A stretch of 64,000 bases of DNA from positions 19,252,001-19,316,000 of the forward strand of contig CM053154.1 of the NCBI GenBank assembly GCA_028571685.1, read 5' to 3'. The translations under genes and the position numbers were made by a program. A model generated the notes under the pieces. It ran no database searches. It was given only the letters and a program-made list of their open reading frames with translations, and was not told where the DNA came from. Source of the stretch: Heterohyrax brucei. Taxonomy: Eukaryota > Chordata > Mammalia > Hyracoidea > Procaviidae. The stretch's first letter is position 1; each line of letters starts with the position of its first letter. Shown here piece after piece: positions 23,965 to 34,420 of this stretch.

Positions 23965-25429
23965 AGTTCTTCAGCAACTTAAAACCAATGTTTTATGATG
24001 AACCACTTCCTTTATCATTACCATATCTTGATTGCCCTCCTTGCATTTCTAATCTGGCTCCGAACTGCAGACTTCAGATCCAAGACCTAAGCGATACTCT
24101 AGAGATGGAAGGGGAAATGGCTTTCTTCAACTATAGACCTCTCAGATTTAAAGGTGACTAAAAAAACTGAAACCCTGTGTTGATTTTTCCAGCACTAAAT
24201 TAACTTCCAATGTGATGGAGATTAATTTTTTACTCTCATTCATTCCACAAAATTGGGAAGTGGTGGAACATTTGCTTTATTTCCCATTTTATGTATTACC
24301 TGCCTTTCTCTTTAACAAAAAGCACAAGATCCATTTTCTAAGCAGTTTTTGGTGCTTTGGGTCCACTTTCCTCACTCCTCCCATGAAGCTCAACTTCACT
24401 AACCTAAGAGATGGAATGTTCTTCAGCACATCTAAGGCTTCTTCTGAGGCCACTGGTCCTTTCTGAGAGCTAAGACAGCAACCAGACCCTTACAGACACA
24501 ACCCTCCATTCCATGTTGTAAGTTGCCTCTTATATTTAACAGAAAATGAACTTGGGATCAACACTTGGGCTTATTGCTTGCCCTTTTAAAAAGTGCTAAG
24601 AGGTCTCTAACTTCTACAGGGAAAGCAAAACCAGCACTAACTGGTAGGGATGCAGGTTTAAGCATCCCCACAAAGATGTGAAGGACCAATATTTGTACCA
24701 CCCTAAAACAACAACTTAACAAAAGCATTCCCTTTTCAGTTCCTAGCATTCTCCTTCAGAAATTCTGCTGCAACAAAACGCTTGCCTTTGGACGTAAGAA
24801 TGATCTCTCCCACTGTCTCAGTGTTCCATCAAATATCTATTTACCCTCATTATTTTTTTTCCTCTTTTCCACAACCTGAAACCATCAGCTATGAGTCAGA
24901 GAACAATCATTAATTTTTACAGCTTCCATACACATCCACCTACTCACAAGTGGGGAAAGAAGTATTGACTTGCAACATTGCCTGAGACCAAAATCCTCTA
25001 AGAAGAAAAAAAAGGGGAAAAATTGCTTCAAGAAAGAGCTATCTATAGGTCTACAGGGGATGCTACACTCATTGTTTTTCCACTCTGGGCTGCGATCTCT
25101 CATGCAAAAAGAAAAACAAGAACAGTGGAGGTTGGACTTGGTTCTGGCAATAGGCATTTCTTGGTTGATTGCTGAGAAAAAACTAGATGCTTTTCTCTAA
25201 ACCTCAAAATATTCAATGGTAAAGTTCTGAAACTGTTGGGGTTGGGGGTAGAATAAAGTGTTTCAAGACCCCTGCTCTTGTACAAAACATACTTCCAGCA
25301 CAGGAAAACACACAGGCTGAAGCCTGAGACATGTTCCTAAGACAGCATTTTTCATTAAAAGTTGCCACATTCACACTCTTAAAATGATGCCCTATGTCAT
25401 CCACTTAGCAGTCACTGCGCTGCAACTCA

Positions 25430-26000
25430 TAATGAATTAATTTACATTAATGTGGGGCTTCTCTGTCCTTCCCTGGGTATGCCATTGTGACTCAGGCTTA
25501 ATAAAACTGACAGGACAATAACATAATGCCTTTTATTGCACTTTCCAAAACAAACCAACCCACCCAAAAACCCACACAATCCTCTCCATTTTTTTCCAGC
25601 CTTTTACTAATATATTTAGTACTTCATAATTGGCCCAGCACGCAGGAATCTAGTTATCTTCTCAGTAAATATTTATAGCATCACTCTTTCCCATTCATTC
25701 TGCATTTTCTTAGAGAATCTCACTGCAGCCTACATCTGCAATTCATTGACTTTACAATTTACCACATGTTGGGATGGGAGAGGTCTTAGCTCCATTTGAA
25801 TCACTACACAAATATGCAAGTGATTTATCGGTTTCAAGCTGAAGACTGCAAGAGAAGGACTCCACTTTTCCCGAACATTACTTCTGGCAGACCATGAACA
25901 ATTACAGTTCGTACTAATTAAGCTCTCTCAATGTGCTGTGCCCTGCTAATGCCTACCAGGCCTCAAATTTATTTTCGTGATGCCAAACTTTAGCGAGTGA
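25430..26000. promoter_or_regulatory. Candidate conserved non-coding element (intron 3)
   Basis: Repeat-free stretch with TAAT-rich clusters ('atgaattaatttacattaat', 'gttcgtactaattaagctct') and AT/GC-mixed cores ('cttttattgcactttccaaa', 'ggcccagcacgcaggaatct'). It resembles a vertebrate developmental enhancer. Inference only. Confidence 0.33.
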
Positions 26001-26440
26001 TTTTTAACTCCTTCGGCGCTGATCTTGCAACGCCCGCTCCTTCCCTTGTAGGACTAAACTGTTTGGGGCTACTTCATGACCAAAAGAATAATAGATGACA
26101 GGCTGAATTACCAGTCTGAAATCAGATGTGCCTAAGGACGAAAAAAACCTATCCTGGGAAAACGGAAGAACGCCACGGCTGATAACCCGTGCAAAGATCC
26201 CACAGCCCCATCTTTGTAATGAGCTGTTAAGGGATTCATATCTGTCCCCGAGGGCTAGTAAGTTTCTGCATTCCATTGATTAGAAAATAAAACCTTTCAG
26301 CCTCGGTTTTTAAGTTTGGGGTAGATGGAGGGAAGATCCGACCAGAAATGACGGGGCCATCAGCTTCCTGCCCCTGGACTGCTCTGCAGTTGCCCAGAGA
26401 CAAACGGATCCCACTCCCCACTTTATGGGGTAGTAGTCAC

Positions 26441-26512
26441 TTCCTTTCTCTTTCTCTTTCCCCTTCTCTCTCTCACTCACACTCATTCACACACACACAC
26501 ATACACACACAG
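26441..26512. repeat. CT-rich / (AC)n low-complexity tract
   Basis: 'ctttctctttctctttcccc' grading into CA dinucleotides. Confidence 0.9.
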
Positions 26513-27419
26513 CCCACTTATTAAAAAATAAATTAAAACCAGCAGGATAATTGGCCTCTCTGACATCAGGATCTGGACCACAGATATCGTCCCCTCCCGA
26601 CCCCTCACTCTCAGATGCCTCCACAATAACTGATACAGAATGTATCTTTTGCTAGACCACATCAGGAGATGATTGGATCTTGACTGGATAAAGCCTTACA
26701 GTTTTTAACAGCAACCCCAACCCCCTTGGCACTGTCAATCCTCCTGAGCAACTTCCAAGCCCTAATTTCCATGAGCCAGTCCTCCAAGCCCCAATCTTTG
26801 CCCTCTTTTCTTAGGCTTTTCTAATCTTTGTTAGTCAAACATTTATTCTGTCTGCTCTGGCTCCTTTGCTATGCTTCCTCCTCTAGATACCAATACACAA
26901 CCCCTAGTGAGTTTTTTCTTGTCTATTTAATTCTTTTAATCACTTCTCCCCACTCCACCTCACTTTTTTTTTCAGACCCTCACGTTAACCAGTGCACTGT
27001 GTGATGGGTGCCTCTTTTCCCTTCCAGCTCAGTGGAACATCATATGAAGGGCAGTCTCCCCTATCAGGTTTCTTTAAGTATTCTGGGAAATATGCACAAT
27101 ATAGGCAATGAAGCCTTAAAAAAAGAGAGAGAGAGAAGGGAGGGAAGGAAAAAGGAATAAAAAGAAGGGGGTGCACAACAGGGAAAGATGCAAACACCTA
27201 GAGTAACCTGGCTTTTGAAAAAGGCGTTTGTGCAAAGCCCTTCACTGAAAACAGTCTTGATAAACGTGTCCAACAATAGCTAGAGGAAAAGTACAAGTTA
27301 GCTGCCCAAGAAGAGGTGTCTGTCTGTCTCAGTAGGCTCAGACTGCCATCCCAGGGTTCAGAGAACAGGGGGGAGGACCGTATTTGTGAGGGGCAGCCCC
27401 TACCCCCAACTCATTGCTT

Positions 27420-27660
27420 ATAATTAGTGAGAGAAATCTGAGCTACTGCCAGTGTCTGCGGACCTCGAATATTATAAGGCCACAGTGGCGTCAAATATCT
27501 TAACATTCATAAGTGTTATGGACTGTAAATAAAGCCTGTGGATTTATGACCCGGTGGCGCTTGCCAGCAAAGGGCTGGGGCACATTTCTTTCAGCAGACC
27601 TGTCGAGGTGCAAGCTTGCCTTTGGTTGTAAAATTAACCATTTCCTTCACAAATGTGCTC
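27420..27660. promoter_or_regulatory. Candidate conserved non-coding element (intron 3)
   Basis: Repeat-free. Motif-dense stretches include 'ttataattagtgagagaaat', 'ctgtaaataaagcctgtgga' (FOX/CDX-like) and 'tttatgacccggtggcgctt'. Inference only. Confidence 0.33.
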
Positions 27661-28799
27661 AATTCTAGGTCCGAGTTGAAGATTTACTAACACATGTACC
27701 AATATCCCTTCCCTCCCAGAAGAAACTCAGATGCCCACACATCACACACTGGTTCAGGAAGAAAAGCCTCAAGAATTTGACTCACCCCTCCTTTCCAAGA
27801 CTCCTCAAAAGTGACACTTCCAAACAATTCTAAATGCGGTTACAGATATTATCTAATTCCACTTACCAAGACTCAAAAGCTTATACCTACTTCCTTGGAA
27901 AGTGCTTATTTGGCAACTCCATGGTTTTAAAAAAAATAATAAAAAAAAAAGAATAAATCACTCGGTGCCTGAATTCTCTTCCCTTCCCCCAATAGAATGT
28001 CATCTACTTCCTGTGTAGGGGAGAGTATTTGCTAAATCCAGGTCGTCTCCTACTTAACTGCCAATAAACTAACTTCCACATAACTTCCAGACAGCTGGGG
28101 AAAAGGTTCTCGGAGTTTTAGTCATGGTCCAGAAACACCCGTCCACACAAAAATCTGCAGCTGTCCTTTTTCTTCAGTGCATTTTTAATGTGATTCGGGG
28201 GGCCCCTGTTGTGAAACATCTGATAAAATCTAAACTCCTCTTAGATACCTTCCATTTTACCCACTGCGCGTGTGTAAGCGAAGTTACACCAGGATTTCTC
28301 AACCGAAAAATCTAGGCACTTCTTGCATGCACCCAGGCACCTCGTAAGATGCTAGGAGGCACTGAAGCCCTGGAAAGGTTTCTACTGTAATCTTTAAAAG
28401 CACAGCCTCTGGTACAACTATTAAAATGGTAGTTTTCTAAAGCAAATATTTTTTTTTTAATGGTGTACAGGACTCCAGTTACCCTGAACTGCTAACAGAA
28501 CACTGTTCTTGTTCTACAACCCCCCAGAAACCTTCCTGTAACTTTTTCACAGCTTGCTGGGGAAACAGAAAGCTGACCAACTTCCAGCAGTGGCTCTAAA
28601 TGAAATCTCTATCAGTCAGATTAAAACTCAGGTGAAAAAAGTCCTAGGAAGAACCAAGGCCATTTTCCTCAGAAGCTTTTCGCCATCTGTGATAGGGGGC
28701 ATCAGTCAAAGCTACTTCCCTTCTAACAGTCAAAAGTTTCCAAAAACACTTCTTCCAGATAAGCATTGAGGCTCCCAAATGCAAAAAGAGTTTGTTTCT

Positions 28800-29160
28800 A
28801 GAGTTTCAGAGGCTTTCACATCAACCAACTGCAAGGCGCTGGCATATTAAATTTATAATCATTACAATATGACTTATTGGCTGAATTCTGAGCCCATAAT
28901 CCATACTGCAGACATTAAACCCCAACCTATAGAGATTAGCATGGAATTAATACTGTTGCATTGAGATTGAACTTTAAAACATGCTTGCCATAAATATTTC
29001 TGAAAGAGATGAAAAACAATTAGCATAAATACCAAAGAAGGGCAAGAACACCTGTTCTTTTTCAGGGCGATAAGCATTTTATTGTTCTCTATTTAAAATG
29101 TAATGACCTGTGTAATTAGAGTAATATTACATTGTTATGTAGGGACTTGGAATGTCACAC
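28800..29160. promoter_or_regulatory. Candidate conserved non-coding element (intron 3)
   Basis: Repeat-free, with 'catattaaatttataatcat', 'gagattagcatggaattaat', 'acaattagcataaataccaa' and 'gtgtaattagagtaatatta'. It has several TAAT homeodomain cores and octamer-like ATTAGCAT motifs. Inference only. Confidence 0.35.
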
Positions 29161-30976
29161 TTTGAAAAGTGTTGTCAAAACAATCAGGGGTGAAGGTAGG
29201 GGGTAGGAGGACAACAGGGAAAGACCACCATTAACCCTTCACCGTCTAGAAAGGATTATGTGGTGTGAGTCAGGAGAAAAACAGCCATTTCTCACAAGCC
29301 AGAAAAGAGAAGTTGCCAGGCTAAATAAAATTGCAATGAATAGGGCTCTCTCGGTTTCCTTTAAATGCAGGATTCCAAATTTAAAAATGAATTCAAGATG
29401 CTACTTATTTATTTGTGCAACCAAGTAGCAAACAGCTCAGTTGGAAAGCAAACAGCTTTGGATAAAAGAAGATGCAAGCTCCCTAATAATCAAGTACTTA
29501 GAAAGAAATTCCATACTTAACTGGAATTTTGATCACCATATTCCTAGTTCTGCTTTGGCAGGTGAGGGGGGGCAGAAAAAATTGTAAAACTACTTTTTCG
29601 TATCAACTTCAATATGGTAATAGCCTTCTTATCTTCAGTACACAAATGTTACCGAAATTCCAATATTTGCAGTTCTGTCCCTTCCCATCTATTTCACCAG
29701 ACTTCTCCTCAATGCATTTTTGTATTCGAATCTAAAAAAGCCAGTCCTATTACTGTATCAAAGACTAAATTAATGTTATGCAGAAACCTTTGTCGTTTTT
29801 TCAATAAAATTATTACTATCAAGCTTTGTGGCGTCTTCACCAATTAAAGCATTATTTTTGAGATAATGTATTATTCATCATAAGCCGATTTAATGATATT
29901 CCTTAATTCTTTACGTTCTTAAATAGAAGAGCAGAAATCAGGGTTCCAAAGAGTTCCTTTAAAGGAAGCAGCTGCTTACAGGTAAGTCACAGAAAATGCA
30001 GCCAAAAAAAAAAAAAAACACCACCCAGGAGGAGGTACAGGAAAGAATGAAACATGTTAATTTATGTCTTTTCACCTCACCATCAGAAGTACATTGTATA
30101 AAAGCACTAAGAATTTCGGATGAGCACGGGAGGACCGCTATCTTGCCTATAGATTCCTTCCGGCAGCTATACGGAATGTGTAATTGCAAGCTGTTCCTCT
30201 GATCGAAAACGTCAGAAGTGACACACCACAGCTATCGGCCCCCCTCCTCTTCCATGCTCTGAGTACCCGCCTAAATAAACAACTTTAATTTGGGAGTACA
30301 TCATCTAACCCAGGTAACAGAAAGGAGTAAGGGACAGTGGTGCACGAAGATGTCTGTTGGTGTTTGACATGCAAATACCAAAACTGCCGACTGAGTTCAG
30401 AAACGTCTGGTCTTCTCAGACTCCCACCGATGTCACAGTGCGAGGCCACCCGCTATGTCCACAATTAAAATAACCTGACGCTCTCTACTCCTACAATGCC
30501 CACAATGGGGAGCAGAGCATTGGGAATCTTCCTTTTCGCACCCGGAAATCACTTATTTGCTTTGACAATTTCCCTGTTTCCTAATTACAGCAAAACGCCA
30601 CTGCTGAAGTTTTAAAAGATGATACGGTAACATTCCAGGTCGTCACAGAGTTGCTTTTTTTAAAAAAAAAAAAAAAAAAAGTGAAACAAGCCAGCGAGCG
30701 GGCCATCAAGGCTCAGTATTCAGATGACCCTTCATATGGCGAACTGGATTTTAAAATAACACCGGCAACGCTTCCACTGTGGGGGGGGGGGGGACAGAGG
30801 CGGCAGAAATACTCAGGGTTACTTTGGAATGTTGTTTGGTTGGGTTTGGTGGTGCACACACATCCCCTCCGATTCTGCGTGGAAAGCTCCGGGTCTAAGG
30901 TGCCCACAAGCTCGCCAGGGAAATACAAAGTACGCGAGCTGTTCTTCCTCTACTGCTGCGGCCCCACAGTCTGGCC

Positions 30977-30992
30977 CCGGCGCCGGCGCCGG
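30977..30992. repeat. Perfect 16-bp GC palindrome
   Basis: 'ccggcgccggcgccgg' equals its own reverse complement. It lies in a GC-rich patch of intron 3 about 1.7 kb from exon 3. Confidence 0.9.
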
Positions 30993-32374
30993 CACAGCTG
31001 GCCCCGCAGAAGGCAGGGCTGGAACGTTCTCCCAGCTTCCCAGGAGCCAGGGCGCACACGAAAGGGGGGGCGGGTGAATAATTATTTCTCTTTTCTAGCC
31101 ATACCAAATGACCGGCTTAGCATGTCCTTGCCATTTTGCCAGGGCCCAAAAAACAAGTCGAACCTGATAGTTAATATTTTAAAGCTGAAAAACACTTGTA
31201 GATCGGATCGACTCCCGTTCGGCAAGCCCTCGGCCAGTAGCACCGAGTCCACGGCTGCTGAACAGTGACTGCATTATTGCACATTGCTATCTCGAGTTCC
31301 CGAGAAAGGAAAAATAAAGGTACTGTGTGTAAATAAGAAGCAGACGAACCAAACCAGCCAAGGTGCAAAATGACAATCCCAGAAAGCCAGGCACAAACGT
31401 GACTGGTATTTAGAAATCTGTAAATCCAGGTTTTTCACAGGAGAGTGGGACAGGCAGGGGGGGGGTCAGGGTGAGGGCAGGGTGCAGAGGCTGGTGGGAG
31501 GAGGATTCAGTCTTCTTAACAAATTTCACGGGTGGACACGGGATGCATACTGCAGGAAGTGCCCACGCCCCCGAGCCTGGCACCCCACGTCGCCCTGGGG
31601 CCCCCAAAGATTGGGTAGCTGGCAATCAACTGTCCACTTCCTTGAAGTAGGGGTGCTCCTAGACTGCCTCACCCCTTGCACCCTTTTGGGCCCTCACACA
31701 CCGCTTTGGCCCCCCGGGCCCACAGAAGGCCTTCTCAGAAGCTGGCAAGCTCAAACCCTGCTATACACCACAAGGCACCAAAATTCCCTCGAAATCTATC
31801 TATTCCCCTTCGGAGGCCATCTAGGCCCCACACGCACACCAACCCTTGGGCTCCCCATCCCGCATCGCCCCTGCGCCCCGCGCAGCCGAGAAAGCCAGCA
31901 GCCAGCACGCCAGGCAGTCGAGCCCGCCAGAGCGCCCAGGACACTCGCGGCCTGCGATGTGGTGCAAAAGAACCGACGCCTGGAGCCCCCAACTTTGCTG
32001 TGGGACCAGTCTGGGAAGTATGACCTTCCAGGGAATGAGAGAGGAGGGCTGAGAGCCAGCGATCGCCTAGAAGGCTTAAAAAAATAACCCGCCCGACAGA
32101 CAGAGAGCCGAAGCTCTCGCCCAGGGCCCTGGGCTCCGGACTCCGCGGCGCTCGCGAGTTCTCCCGTCCACCGCCTGGGGCAAAGCCGCTCTCCACCCGG
32201 GCCCCATCCCTCGGTCCCGGCAGCGGCAGCCAAGGGGTTAACTGGGGAAAACCCAAGACGCCACAAAAGAGGGAAGGAAGAGTGAGAGGGAGAGAGAAGA
32301 AAGAGGCACACAGTCTTCTTCCCAGGGCGAAGAAACAACCACCACCACCAAGGGGGGAGGGGGGACCAGAGCGC

Positions 32375-32398
32375 AAAAAAAAAAAAAAAAAAAAAAAA
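32375..32398. repeat. Poly-A tract (24 nt) in intron 3
   Basis: Uninterrupted A run inside the CpG-rich region. It reads as poly-T in the TCF7L2 transcript. Confidence 0.95.
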
Positions 32399-32565
32399 GT
32401 TCTGCTGATTTGTCTCCCCACCCCGCAACAATGCCCTGCTTGGAGAGAAAGGGCTCCCCAACATCACGAGGCAACAAACTGAAAGCAAGAACATGGCGAA
32501 GTGCAAACAAATCCAGTCCACAAAAGGCAGAAAAGTTTGGAGAGTTTCGGGCAGCCTGGGCCACG

Positions 32566-32616
32566 AGGGGGGAGGGGCGGGGGAGGAGCGGGGAGGGGAG
32601 GGGGAGGGGCAGGGGC
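32566..32616 (+). other. G-run tract, potential G-quadruplex
   Basis: Repeated runs of 4-6 G separated by 1-3 bases ('ggggaggggagggggagggg') on the plus strand, the template strand of TCF7L2. It lies 40-90 bp past the exon 3 donor. The transcript is C-rich here. Confidence 0.8.
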
Positions 32617-32655
32617 CGCATGCGGGGCGGGCGGCGGGCCGGGCGCAGCACTTAC

Positions 32656-32780
32656 GGTTCGGGCGGTGGGCGAGAGCGATCCGTTGGGGAGGTAGGGGCT
32701 CGTCAGGTCGGGGATCATGATGAAGGGGTAGCCAGGATACGGTGGCCCCTTAAAGAGCCCTCCATCTTGCCTCTTGGCCG
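32656..32780 (-). CDS. TCF7L2: TCF7L2 exon 3
   Basis: This 125-nt exon completes the split alanine codon and encodes [30 protein letters not shown] and [12 protein letters not shown] (residues 86-127). The acceptor is 'ccatgttag/CGG' and the donor 'ACC/gtaagt', leaving phase 0. The proline-rich segment lies just after the beta-catenin-binding domain and appears identical to human TCF7L2 as I remember it. It joins exon 2 across an intron of only 227 bp. Its in-frame end is what allows skipping of exon 4. Confidence 0.97.
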
Positions 32781-33007
32781 CTAACATGGCGGGGCGGCGA
32801 GGGGACGGCGGCAGCGGAGCGGAGCCGGAGAGAGAGAGAGAGAGCAAGGAGAAACTTTTCAGCCAGTGGCCGGCGGCCCAGCGCCCGGGCAGGGAGGGCG
32901 CACGGCCGGGCCGCGCGGGAGCGGGAGCGGGCGCGGGGCCGGGCCGCGCGGGGCGGCCTGCCCGGAGGCAGCCCCCGGCGGCTGCGGGGCGCGCGGGGCG
33001 TACTCAC

Positions 33008-33074
33008 CTTCTTCCAAACTTTCCCGGGATTTGTCTCGGAAACTTTCGGAGCGCGGCGGAGGCCGTCTTTCCGC
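33008..33074 (-). CDS. TCF7L2: TCF7L2 exon 2
   Basis: This 67-nt exon encodes [20 protein letters not shown] plus EE (residues 64-85) and the first base of the next alanine codon. The acceptor is 'ccgggaag/GCG' and the donor 'GAAG/gtgagta'. The segment is basic and serine/arginine-rich, typical of TCF/LEF proteins between the beta-catenin-binding domain and the proline-rich part. The match to TCF7L2 rather than TCF7 or LEF1 rests on the exact residue order shared with neighbouring exons. Confidence 0.97.
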
Positions 33075-33318
33075 CTTCCCGGAGGGGTGGAGGTGGGGAG
33101 GTGAGGGGCAAACAGCACGGCGAAGGGGGCGCAGGGGAGAAGCACCCCCGGGATGGGAGTGCGGGGAGAGAAAAACAGGGTTCAAGTTTGTGCAATGGAG
33201 GCATGGTGCGCCCCGCGCCCGCGCGCCCCGCCGCCACCCCCGGCTTTTCCCCTCGCAGCACCCTGTGGCAAGCCCCGGGAGGAGAGCAAACCCCACCAGC
33301 CCGAGGGGCTTTTCCTAC

Positions 33319-33507
33319 CTCGGAATCCGAGGAGCTGTTTTGATTCGTTTCTGATTCATTGACTAGAGACGACTTGACATCAGCTAAATCCCTCTCTGCC
33401 GAGGAGTTTTCGGAGCTCTTCTCCTCCTGCTCGCCCTCGTCTTTGAAGGAAATCAGTTCGTCGTTGGCGCCTAGGTCATCTCCTCCACCGCCGTTCAGCT
33501 GCGGCAT
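33319..33507 (-). CDS. TCF7L2: TCF7L2 exon 1 coding part: start codon and beta-catenin-binding domain
   Basis: 189 nt encode 63 residues beginning [20 protein letters not shown]. This is the N-terminal beta-catenin-binding domain. Residues known from TCF4/beta-catenin structures are present: D16, I19, F21, E24 (in [15 protein letters not shown]), V44 and L48 (in LADVKSSLV). The acidic/serine-rich tail ends NQNSSSDSE before a 'GAG/gtagg' donor. The start was chosen because it is the first ATG after a long ATG-free leader, matches the conserved TCF N-terminus, and has A at -3. Intron 1 (33075-33318) is only 244 bp. The residue match to human TCF7L2 is essentially complete from memory. Confidence 0.98.
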
Positions 33508-33941
33508 TTTTTTTCACCCAACAGCAGCAATTTTGGAAGAAAAATGAAGGAGGAAGAAAAGCCAAAAAAAAATAAAAATAACCCCCCAAAAAGTTTTGCC
33601 CCCCCAAAAAAAATTGCAAGAAAAAGACGAGTCCAAGGTGAACTTTTTTTCTGCTTTGGGGTCTTTTTCTCCTGGGGAGGGGAAAAGAGGGAGGAGGGGA
33701 GGGGAAGGGGGGGAGATCTTCTGCACGCTTGAGTTTGGGTTTCTTTTTTTCTCTCGTTCCCAAGGATCCGATCAATGTGCAAAAAAATAATAAATAAAAA
33801 AGGGGGTAAAAAAAAACACACACACACCAACAACAACAAGAAGTCAGATATAAAGAGCAAAGGGGGGGGAAGCCGAAGATACAGGAGGAGCTCGTGCCGC
33901 TCGGATTTGAGTGAGTTGAAGTTAGACTGAGAGCTTTTCAG

Positions 33942-33948
33942 TTCAAAG
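33942..33948 (+). promoter_or_regulatory. TCF/LEF consensus site (ttcaaag)
   Basis: Matches the WWCAAAG core bound by TCF/LEF HMG boxes, about 435 bp upstream of the TCF7L2 start codon. Possible autoregulation is inference. Confidence 0.45.
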
Positions 33949-33955
33949 GCGGCGC

Positions 33956-33965
33956 TGATTGACAG
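33956..33965 (+). promoter_or_regulatory. PBX-MEIS/PREP composite site (tgattgacag)
   Basis: Exact match to the canonical TGATTGACAG site for PBX with MEIS/PREP partners, 8 bp from the TCF/LEF core. A second ATTGACAG lies at 34021-34028. Confidence 0.5.
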
Positions 33966-34062
33966 ATAGAAAAAGGGGGATCGAAATCCGGAGGAACGGA
34001 GTAGTCTGGGAGCGGAGATTATTGACAGGGCGAAAGGAACACACTCGCCTTAATGAGATGCC

Positions 34063-34128
34063 GGGGGGCGTGGCCGGACTGGTGACGTGTGCATAAATAA
34101 ACAGCCGGGGTGGGCGGGGCGGGGGCGC
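34063..34128 (-). promoter_or_regulatory. TCF7L2: Putative core/proximal promoter elements
   Basis: In gene orientation there are SP/KLF GC boxes (reverse of 'tgggcggggcgggggcg', 34111-34127), an A/T-rich 'tgtttatttatgc' (34091-34103, FOX-like and weakly TATA-like), a CRE-like TGACGTG (34083-34089) and a GGCGTGG box (34067-34073). The cluster and the CpG context suggest promoter function. Motif identity is visible, activity is inferred. Confidence 0.5.
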
Positions 34129-34420
34129 CTAACAATGATCCTTTCGGGCGCCGGGGGCGGGAGGAGGGAGGGGGCGGGCGGAGGGGGCCGAGCAGGGGGA
34201 GGAGTGTGCGCAGGGGGCGAGGCCCGGAGTCGGGGCCAGGGGAGAGGGACTCGCTCCCGGAGAGGGGCGGTTTCAGAAAGACAATGCGGGGTGGGAGAGG
34301 AGGGAAGGGGTGGCGACCGAGTCAGGAATCCGAGCCGAGAGAGGCGGAAGGAAAGCCCACTTGGGGGGCGGGGATGGGGAGAGGCCCAGAAAAAGTGCAC
34401 TTTGGAAATATTGGAAATAA

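Larger units (their letters stand above)
20532..32655 (-). other. TCF7L2: TCF7L2 intron 3 (about 12.1 kb)
   Basis: Bounded by the exon 3 donor (ACC/gtaag) and the exon 4 acceptor (tctacag). It holds only one AfroSINE (21155-21332), simple repeats and several AT-rich stretches resembling conserved elements. The side next to exon 3 is CpG-rich. No additional exon was recognised in it. Confidence 0.9.
1..34060 (-). other. TCF7L2: TCF7L2 gene, 5' portion (exons 1-4 and introns)
   Basis: This is the 5' part of the gene for TCF7L2/TCF4, an HMG-box transcription factor that recruits beta-catenin to Wnt target genes in the nucleus. Four exons on the minus strand join in frame, with 381 nt of coding sequence in exons 1-3 and 69 nt in exon 4. 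Those lengths fit my memory of human TCF7L2 numbering, where c.382 and c.450 bound exon 4. The two first introns are very short (244 and 227 bp), intron 3 is about 12.1 kb, and the intron after exon 4 runs off the window. The right edge is approximate because the transcription start was inferred, not observed. The Groucho-binding region, HMG box and C-terminal tail are not in the window. Confidence 0.95.
33508..34060 (-). promoter_or_regulatory. TCF7L2: TCF7L2 5' leader (upstream boundary inferred)
   Basis: Sequence immediately upstream of the ATG. It is A/G-rich on the plus strand, hence U- and C-rich in the transcript (poly-A and 'ccccccaaaaaa'-type tracts at 33560-33615, G-runs at 33676-33715). 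There is no ATG on the minus strand from 33508 to about 34090. A non-ATG open frame with a GTG at 33726 ends in TGA at 33514-33516, six bases before the start codon. The transcription start was not determined from sequence. Confidence 0.7.
31540..34420. promoter_or_regulatory. TCF7L2: CpG island spanning TCF7L2 exons 1-3 and promoter
   Basis: G+C content and CpG frequency rise sharply relative to both flanks, with 32540-33300 and 34060-34400 almost entirely GC-rich. It covers the 5' leader, exons 1-3 and the start of intron 3, as is usual for a developmental regulator. Boundaries were judged by eye. Long open frames on both strands here result from low stop-codon density. Confidence 0.88.

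Noticed and set aside
31735..32521. Minus-strand frames of 228 and 241 codons and a plus-strand frame of 201 codons near exon 3
   Set aside because: They lie in the CpG island, where stop codons are scarce. They overlap each other in different frames and contain homopolymer-encoded runs and no known domain.
32774..33354. Plus-strand frames of 189 and 162 codons opposite exons 1-2
   Set aside because: Antisense shadows of TCF7L2 exons in GC-rich sequence, with low-complexity Gly/Arg/Ala composition.
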